From: Telmatospirillum sp.
GTDB taxonomy: Bacteria; Pseudomonadota; Alphaproteobacteria; Rhodospirillales; Magnetospirillaceae
DNA: 64,000 nt
Assembly: GCA_031291415.1 (NCBI GenBank)
Contig: JARLJB010000175.1
Location: 1 to 64,000 of the forward strand
Direction: 5' to 3'
Made by a program: the position numbers and the translations under genes. Positions 58,741 to 64,000 of this stretch are shown here, in pieces (the first letter of the stretch is position 1; the number at the start of each line of letters is the position of its first letter). The notes under the pieces are model-generated. The model ran no database searches, was not told the DNA's origin, and saw only the letters and a list, made by a program, of their open reading frames with translations.

Positions 58741-59466
58741 TCAAGGACGATAGAGCGGAACCTCGGTACCCCCGAGAAACCGTTGCAGGACGGAGACGAG
58801 CCGATCCTGTCCGGCTCTGATAGTCTGCGGCGGTGTGGCCGGATTTCCCTGGATGATGAGGAAAACATCCGTCGTCTCCGGCGTGACTTTGGTTTTTTCC
58901 ACTTGGCGGACCTCAAGGCGGCAGATGACGGTGCCGCCGTCGTCCACATAGGCATATTCGCCGGGGCGGACCGGTTCCGGTTCGGCGGCGCCGACCGGAT
59001 GAAAGTTCTCGCTTCCCGTGGTCATGCGGAGAGAAATATCGCCATCGATCTGTGCGATATCGTGGGCACCGAGGGCGAGGCCGGTTTCCAGGGACACCGC
59101 GTTATAGAGGTCGACGAGAGGGCCGATTCGCGGAATGTCTCCCCGTTTTTCGACATAACGGATCAAAGTCTCGGGGGCCGAGAACAATTTGCGGGTCGGC
59201 ACGCCGAAGGCCCGATGCAGAGTACGAAAGCCCGCCAGGATAGGGTCTGCGGAAATCAGGTCGCGCCGGGCGCGGGCGCGGACCGATGCCACCGCCTGGT
59301 CGACGAAGGCTTCGATCGCGTCGGCATTGGCGCCCGTCTGGTCAACTCCGAGAAGCAGGCAATAGCTGCCGGTAACGCCTTTGGCCGTGACATCCGGATC
59401 AAGATGAAAACGAAGAGCCCGACGGCGGTCCAATGATGCCGGGGGGCCAATGATGGCGTGGGTCAC
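58741..59466 (-). CDS. B3/B4 tRNA-editing-like domain protein
   Basis: 241 aa single-domain protein like the B3/B4 region of phenylalanyl-tRNA synthetase beta: ILAGFRTLHRAFGVPTRK, RIGPLVDLYNAVSLETGLALGAHDIAQIDGDI and later YVDDGGTVICRLEVRQ. Freestanding members may edit mischarged tRNA or act on amino acids. GTG start overlaps the stop of the microprotein gene (GTGA), so it is translationally coupled to it. Confidence 0.82.
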   Translation of the reverse strand: MTHAIIGPPASLDRRRALRFHLDPDVTAKGVTGSYCLLLGVDQTGANADAIEAFVDQAVASVRARARRDLISADPILAGFRTLHRAFGVPTRKLFSAPETLIRYVEKRGDIPRIGPLVDLYNAVSLETGLALGAHDIAQIDGDISLRMTTGSENFHPVGAAEPEPVRPGEYAYVDDGGTVICRLEVRQVEKTKVTPETTDVFLIIQGNPATPPQTIRAGQDRLVSVLQRFLGGTEVPLYRP

Positions 59467-59630
59467 ATCGCTTGCCAATCGACAGCTGTGAACCAAATCG
59501 GGATAGGGCACCAGACCAACAACGCCTGAGATTGTTGCTGAGAGGTCTGGATGGCAGCGTTTTCGCCCGGTTCCTCCCGGCGTCGGCGGGCTTCCACAAG
59601 ATCAATAACAACAGCATCCTTCTGTGCCAT
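59463..59630 (-). CDS. Microprotein with VWCPIPxWF motif, copy 2
   Basis: 55 aa: begins MAQKDAVVIDLVEARRRREE and ends LVWCPIPIWFTAVDWQAM. Same plan as the copy at 53.3 kb (shared AVVIDL, RRRR, NAA, VWCPIP-WF, WQ-M). It overlaps the downstream B3/B4-domain gene and follows a comparable promoter. Function unknown. Confidence 0.7.
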   Translation of the reverse strand: MAQKDAVVIDLVEARRRREEPGENAAIQTSQQQSQALLVWCPIPIWFTAVDWQAM

Positions 59631-59664
59631 CGCCTTCACCCCGTGCTGATAGTCTATAAAAATT

Positions 59665-59693
59665 ACCGTATTATCTCGATAACATTAAGTCAA
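59665..59693 (-). promoter_or_regulatory. Sigma70-type promoter of microprotein 2
   Basis: TTGACT (59688-59693), 17 bp spacer, TACGGT (59665-59670). The spacer holds the palindrome TTATCGAGATAA, which overlaps the -10 side and may be an operator. Confidence 0.55.
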
Positions 59694-60005
59694 ATTTTAA
59701 GTTAAATTAATGTTTATTACATTTAATTGATGTTAATTAAATCGGGCATTGATATGTGGTTGGTTACCTGCGTCATGCACGTTCGGCCGGTGTGACTATT
59801 GCAAAATGTCGTAATCAAACATTGGCAATCGGGGGGGGACATCTGCCATCATGCGGACCTGTCTGAACAGAAAGATGGTAGCAGTGACTATAAGGAAGGC
59901 TGAAAGAGTGACGGTTCCCGACGAACCGTTAACCGGCGAGGGGACGACGCGAAAGCGTCCTGCCCTATTGATCTCCAAGCGGAATTTTATGAAGTTTCGA
60001 CAATC
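59694..60005. other. AT-rich gap
   Basis: About 310 bp, AT-rich at the left, with a short hairpin CGC-GAAA-GCG near 59951 and ACGGTT/AACCGT nearby. No gene supported; a long minus-strand frame across it is rejected. Confidence 0.4.
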
Positions 60006-60185
60006 ATGATCGCCGATGACGCCATTAACGCCGCCGCTCGGGAATTGATCGATCGCTATGGGCCCGAGGCCTTGAAGATGGCCGAGGAGCGGACGGTGCG
60101 CCACGAACAGGCGGGGGATTGGCCCGCGCATTCGATCGCCTTGCGGGTGCTGACCGAGGTCGAACGACTGCTGGCATCGCGCTGA
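60006..60185 (+). CDS. Small conserved alphaproteobacterial protein
   Basis: 59 aa, helical and acidic: NAAARELIDRYGPEALKMAEE then AGDWPAHSIALRVLTEVERL. This style of short protein is common in alphaproteobacteria, without assigned function. Overlooked easily because it is short and lies opposite a longer spurious frame. Confidence 0.7.
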   Translation: MIADDAINAAARELIDRYGPEALKMAEERTVRHEQAGDWPAHSIALRVLTEVERLLASR

Positions 60186-60314
60186 CCCCATTCCCCTAAA
60201 CTTGCGGTTACTCTTCCGGAGCCCGTTTCGAAGAATGTGATGGCGACCGGCATTGTTCATGGGGTGTCCCGGTGACAGGATGGTGCCCTGTTCCTCGTGT
60301 GCCAGGAGATGGCT

Positions 60315-60497
60315 ATGGTCAAATTTCTGAAGGTAAGGGATACGGCTGGAAAGATCGTGTTCCTTCATCCCGAACACGTCACTTGCGTCATTCAACAGGA
60401 ACGGTTGGTCGATATCATTCTTGACACTGGCGGTACCGTCACGGTCGAAGCGCAAGCAGAGCAAATCGTCTCTCAACTTGAGAGAGATCAAAGTTGA
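60315..60497 (+). CDS. Small hypothetical protein
   Basis: 60 aa beginning MVKFLKVRDTAGKIVFLHPE, with alternating beta-type residues (VTCVIQQERLVDIILDTGG). GGAG lies 7 bp upstream of this ATG. Not recognised; codon pattern is consistent with coding. Confidence 0.5.
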   Translation: MVKFLKVRDTAGKIVFLHPEHVTCVIQQERLVDIILDTGGTVTVEAQAEQIVSQLERDQS

Positions 60498-60588
60498 TAA
60501 CGAAGTCGGCCCGCTTTCTGCCGTTCGATCGCTAACCGGCGGATCGACAACGACGAAGTGGGCATGCGGCTGAAAAAGGAGACGGACG

Positions 60589-60831
60589 ATGGCTAGCCAG
60601 AAGGCTTCATCGGTACATATTGGGGATCGTTTCGTCAAAACTGGCGATCAATACGGCAGAATTTGGACGATCATCCGTCTTTGGACGACGGTTGACGGAA
60701 TACCGCACGCTCGAATGGAAAATAACGGCCAACAGCGCGAGTCGCGGATCATCTCGATCTCGGCTCTGCTCGATGCACAATTCTATGCGCCGGCGCCATC
60801 GGTGGCAGGCTTTGTCGCGGATCAGGGGTGA
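60589..60831 (+). CDS. Small hypothetical protein
   Basis: 80 aa: HIGDRFVKTGDQYGRIWTI, then HARMENNGQQRESRIISISAL and DAQFYAP. Good ribosome binding site AAAGGAG. Resembles short cytoplasmic beta-barrel proteins common in Rhodospirillales, but I cannot name the family. Confidence 0.6.
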   Translation: MASQKASSVHIGDRFVKTGDQYGRIWTIIRLWTTVDGIPHARMENNGQQRESRIISISALLDAQFYAPAPSVAGFVADQG

Positions 60832-60936
60832 TCCCTTGTCCGACAACATCATCGTAGAACAATTGGGCACTCTTCCCGGCCTGGTGAAAGCCCGCGGTGC
60901 GGCCAAGCCGGCGTTGTGTGGGCTTTGCTGGCTGGA

Positions 60937-61254
60937 ATGACGTCGAGCAGGCACATGCCGCCAAAAATCCCCGCTCTGGGTCGCGAGGCCGCCGAAGCTC
61001 TGGCGCTTCAAGCGGTGATCGTCATCGTCGGAGATGACGATCTGTTGCTTCGTTTTCTCAGCGTCACCGGGTGTGGTGCCGAAGATCTGCGGTTGCGTAT
61101 CGGGGAGCCTGATTTTCTCGGCGCGGTTCTCGACTTCGTGCTCGAAGATGATGCCACGGTACAAAAAGTTGCTGATGCCGCCGGAGTCTCTCCCGAGACG
61201 CTGGCGATCGCTCGCAGCCAGTTTCCCGGTGAATCGGTGGATTGGACACCCTGA
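60937..61254 (+). CDS. DUF3572 family protein
   Basis: 105 aa helical protein: AAEALALQAVIVIVGDDDLLLRFLSVTG, RIGEPDFLGAVLDFVLEDDATV. DUF3572 is an alphaproteobacterial family of unknown function often near PleD-type regulators, as here. A second ATG six codons in is possible. Stop overlaps the next ATG. Confidence 0.8.
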   Translation: MTSSRHMPPKIPALGREAAEALALQAVIVIVGDDDLLLRFLSVTGCGAEDLRLRIGEPDFLGAVLDFVLEDDATVQKVADAAGVSPETLAIARSQFPGESVDWTP

Positions 61255-61958
61255 TGCCGGCCGATCTCGACAAGCTTAAGGGGCGTCTCCAAGCGCTTAG
61301 GGCCAAAACCGTCGCCAACGGCTGCACCGAGGAAGAGGCGCTGGCGGCGGCGGCCAAGGTGGCCGAACTCCTCGATCGCCATGATCTGTCACTCAGCGAC
61401 CTCGAAATTCGCGAAGAGCTATGCGCGACATCGGCCGTCGTGACCAACAGGAAACAGCGTCAGCCAATTTCGGCCTGCGTGCCGGCGATTGCCGAATACT
61501 GCGATTGCAAGGTATGGCGGGAAAAAGACGAAAATGGTCGCGTTCGGTACGTTTTTTTCGGACTTCGACCCAGTATCGAGATGGCTCATTACGTCTATGA
61601 CGTCATTTCTGCGGCGATGCAGACCGCGTGGCAGCAATACGCCGACAGCCGACGGTTCATCCGGTATGGACGCGACGAAAGGGCGTCGTTTCTGTTGGGT
61701 ATGGCCGTTTCCATCGCCGCCAAACTGGAGGCAATGAAGGCCCGGCGTGACGAGGCCAATCGCGTCGGAAACGGTCGCGATCTGGTGGTCGTCCGACATG
61801 CCATCGTTGATGCCGAATACGCCAAGCTCGACCTCAATCTTCGCCAAGGTCGGGCGTCGGGGAAAAAAGTCGCGGCGGCACCTTTCGCGGCGGGGCAGGT
61901 CGCCGGGCAGGCGTTGGCCTTGCACCCAGGCGTTGGCTCCAGACGTTCTCCGGACTGA
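61254..61958 (+). CDS. DUF2786-domain protein
   Basis: 234 aa. N-terminal DUF2786 helix pair (LKGRLQALRAKTVANGCTEEEALAAAAKVAELLDR region), followed by a conserved domain with YCDCKVWR, YVFFGLRPSIEMAHYVYDVI and RASFLLGMAVSIAAKL. Function unknown; members are often phage- or mobile-linked, but here it is coupled (TGATG) to a core gene. Confidence 0.82.
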   Translation: MPADLDKLKGRLQALRAKTVANGCTEEEALAAAAKVAELLDRHDLSLSDLEIREELCATSAVVTNRKQRQPISACVPAIAEYCDCKVWREKDENGRVRYVFFGLRPSIEMAHYVYDVISAAMQTAWQQYADSRRFIRYGRDERASFLLGMAVSIAAKLEAMKARRDEANRVGNGRDLVVVRHAIVDAEYAKLDLNLRQGRASGKKVAAAPFAAGQVAGQALALHPGVGSRRSPD

Positions 61959-62670
61959 ATTGGTTATGCCAATTGGGGTATCAACTGGTCCTGGTGAGGC
62001 TTTGTGACATTCTTAGCAATTACCTGCAAATCTCGGCTGGGCCAATGCTGTGTTTCACAGTTATTCACAGGCACGATTATCGGTAATATTTTTAGGTATT
62101 TGAAGAATATGAATGGAATGTCTATAATATAATTATAATAAAATCCAGGTGCCCAGCTCTTGGGCAGACAGTTTCGGGACAAGGAATATCGCGGGTTTGA
62201 GGTGGGGTTCAAGAGGGCTTTGCACTGAGTTATCCACAGAATCTGTGGATGGATTTTTGTAATATCCATTTGGGCCATCAGCTTAACGGCGTCGCCGGCA
62301 AACCAGGGTGCCGGAACGATCGGCGTCAGAGTGTAACGGCATATCCCGGTATGTGATTGGATCTTGATGAGAATGGCAATCTTTGGTTGTTGTTCTTGTG
62401 GCGTATCCAGGTCCATCCAAGTCGTTTTCCCGAGTTCCTCCATCGGCCGGGTCAGTGATATCTACCCGCCTTGTTTCAGGGCGGAAGGCCAATGGAACGA
62501 AAAAAATAAAGTTAATAGAACATATTAGACATATCGCTGACAGCCATCCCGACGGCGGTCGGTCTGATTTTAGCGGCTATTTCATGTCGCTTTTCCGGAA
62601 GTCCAAGCCAGGATACTCTGGTTGAGATGGCGACGAAAAAAGTCGTCTGAATGACACCGGTTCGGGGAGC
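61959..62670. other. AT-rich gap with DnaA-box-like sites
   Basis: No gene supported across about 700 bp. TTATTCACA (62061-62069) and TTATCCACA (62230-62238) match the DnaA box TTATnCACA; the second is part of the palindrome ATCCACAG-AAT-CTGTGGAT. Between them lies a very AT-rich block (about 62080-62145). It may be a DnaA-regulated site or an origin-like element; nothing else here supports oriC. Confidence 0.45.
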
Positions 62671-63927
62671 ATGGATACGGAGCCGTCACTTATTCTGGTG
62701 GTCGAGGACTCGACGTTCTTCGCTTCGGCGATAAAGCGGCTGTTGCGCGATGTGCCGATGATTGAGATCGACCATGCCGGCTCGCTGGCTGAGGCGCGTG
62801 CTCTGATTGATAGCGGCCGGCGTTATGCGCTTGCTCTGGTCGATATCATCTTGCCCGACGCCGCCGACGATGAGGTGGTCGAGCTGTGTCGCGAGGCGAA
62901 AATTTCGTCAGTGGTGTTCAGCGGCGTCATTTCCGTGGATTTTCGAGAGCGGTTGATGGCGCTTGGCGTTATCGACTACATCATCAAGGACACGCCGGCC
63001 AGCCTGTCGATGCTGGCTTCCGTCATCAACCGGATTCTCAAAAACAGATTCATCAAGGCGCTGGTCGTCGATGATTCACGGACGGCACGGCAATATATCC
63101 GCGATCTCCTGGAACACTACAAGTTCCAGACTTTCGTCGCCTGCGACGGCACCGAGGCGCTGGCCGTGTTGGAGGAACACCCCGATATTCGTTTGATCGT
63201 GTGCGATTTTCACATGCCCAAGATGGACGGAATTGAGATGGTCCGGGCGGTTCGTGCCTCCTATCCGCGTGAAAAATTGGCGATCATCGGCATTTCGTCC
63301 GGTGGCGGCAGCAGTACCGCCGCAATGTTCATCAAGCACGGCGCCAACGATTTCATAACCAAGCCGTTCCTGCGCGAGGAGTTCTTCTTTCGCGTCAACC
63401 AGAACATGGACACGCTTGATCTGATCTCCACCATCCAGGCGCAGGCCGATAGCGATTACCTGACAGGGCTTCATAATCGCCGCTATTTGATTGACGTCGG
63501 CGGCAAGCTCTATGCCAGTCAAAAGCGGAACAAACTGTCACTGACCGTGGCCATGATCGACATCGACCATTTCAAGCTTATCAATGACCAGTTCGGTCAC
63601 GACGCCGGGGACGACGCCCTGGTCGCTGTCTCCACCTGTCTGCGTGCCAGTCTCCGCGAGGCCGATTTGCTTTGCCGCTATGGCGGCGAGGAATTTTGCG
63701 TGCTGGCAGTCAACCTGCTGCCCGAGCATCGGAGCGACTTTTTCGAGCGCATTCGTAAGACGCTGATGGCTCAGATTATTGCCTTTGGCGACCACAGCAT
63801 CTCATTGACGGTCAGTATCGGAGTTTGCACTTCTCCCTGCACGAGTTTGGAGGGGATGGTCAGAGTGGCTGATCTCGCCATGTACGAGGCCAAGAAGGCT
63901 GGGCGGAACAGGGTCGTAATCGCCTGA
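62671..63927 (+). CDS. Two-receiver GGDEF diguanylate cyclase
   Basis: 418 aa response regulator. REC1 with Asp58 (ALVDIILPD), REC2 with Asp179 (LIVCDFHMPKMDG) and Lys231 (FITKPFL), then a GGDEF domain with GGEEF at 338-342 and an I-site RxxD (Arg329-Asp332) 5 residues before it. Synthesises cyclic di-GMP when phosphorylated and is feedback-inhibited at the I-site. PleD has a similar layout, but the first receiver is divergent, and no divK is adjacent. Confidence 0.92.
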   Translation: MDTEPSLILVVEDSTFFASAIKRLLRDVPMIEIDHAGSLAEARALIDSGRRYALALVDIILPDAADDEVVELCREAKISSVVFSGVISVDFRERLMALGVIDYIIKDTPASLSMLASVINRILKNRFIKALVVDDSRTARQYIRDLLEHYKFQTFVACDGTEALAVLEEHPDIRLIVCDFHMPKMDGIEMVRAVRASYPREKLAIIGISSGGGSSTAAMFIKHGANDFITKPFLREEFFFRVNQNMDTLDLISTIQAQADSDYLTGLHNRRYLIDVGGKLYASQKRNKLSLTVAMIDIDHFKLINDQFGHDAGDDALVAVSTCLRASLREADLLCRYGGEEFCVLAVNLLPEHRSDFFERIRKTLMAQIIAFGDHSISLTVSIGVCTSPCTSLEGMVRVADLAMYEAKKAGRNRVVIA

Positions 63928-64000
63928 TGTGTGGCGGTCGCATGGTGTGGCGCCAAGGTATTGTGACAATCTTGGCAATCATGTCTAAGCCGTAGTCTGA

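Noticed and set aside
59796-60638. 280-codon minus-strand frame
   Set aside because: It has no recognisable domain, lies opposite three small plus-strand genes with better start sites and family-like sequence, and shows no signal in its own composition.
61959-62670. Chromosomal origin oriC
   Set aside because: Only two consensus DnaA boxes and none of the usual neighbouring genes; retained only as a DnaA-box observation.

Overview
The window looks like chromosomal DNA of a GC-rich alphaproteobacterium, probably of the Rhodospirillales. This rests on gene families (DUF3572, a small AARELIDRYG-type protein, alphaproteobacterial intergenic palindromes) and codon style, not on any search, so the taxon is an inference. 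No rRNA, tRNA or CRISPR was recognised.

1-17 kb: carbohydrate region. After an IS110-family element come an anaerobic sulfatase-maturing radical SAM enzyme, a Cys-type sulfatase flanked by two duplicated OprB-type porins, and a beta-glucoside operon: GH1 glycosidase, a PTS permease carrying EIIB, EIIC, EIIA, HPr and EI in one chain, and a PfkB kinase. Three promoters here share a LacI-type operator just downstream of the -10 box, so sulfatase, porins and glycosidase look like one regulon. 16.6-25.2 kb: a formyltransferase-like gene, then a tightly overlapping operon for a dipeptide-type ABC transporter, a luciferase-like monooxygenase and two AhpD/CMD proteins.

25-60 kb: a long sulfur island. 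It holds a YeiH-type transporter with a coupled Cys-rich protein, a MetY-like protein lacking the PLP lysine, MetQNI, a truncated methyltransferase, a DMSP-lyase-family cupin, an MCP, an aminotransferase, a DcaP-like porin, a cystine-type transporter, a second MetQ, a second polar amino acid transporter, a 46% methionine protein, an XRE-cupin regulator, and a complete operon for protein-thiocarboxylate homocysteine synthesis (HcyS, MetY, HcyF, HcyD, plus sulfite reductase fused to a TusA-like domain). Two paralogous 54-55 aa microproteins sit at the heads of two operons here.

A 6.1 kb TniA/TniB-type transposon (32.9-39.0 kb) with about 165 bp inverted repeats interrupts the island. It carries a resolvase and, as cargo, a type VI secretion Hcp protein fused to a pesticin/phage-type lysozyme domain, followed by an overlapping gene for a secreted protein, the likely immunity factor. 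No other T6SS gene is visible.

60-64 kb: ordinary small alphaproteobacterial genes, an AT-rich gap with DnaA-box-like sites, and a two-receiver GGDEF diguanylate cyclase.
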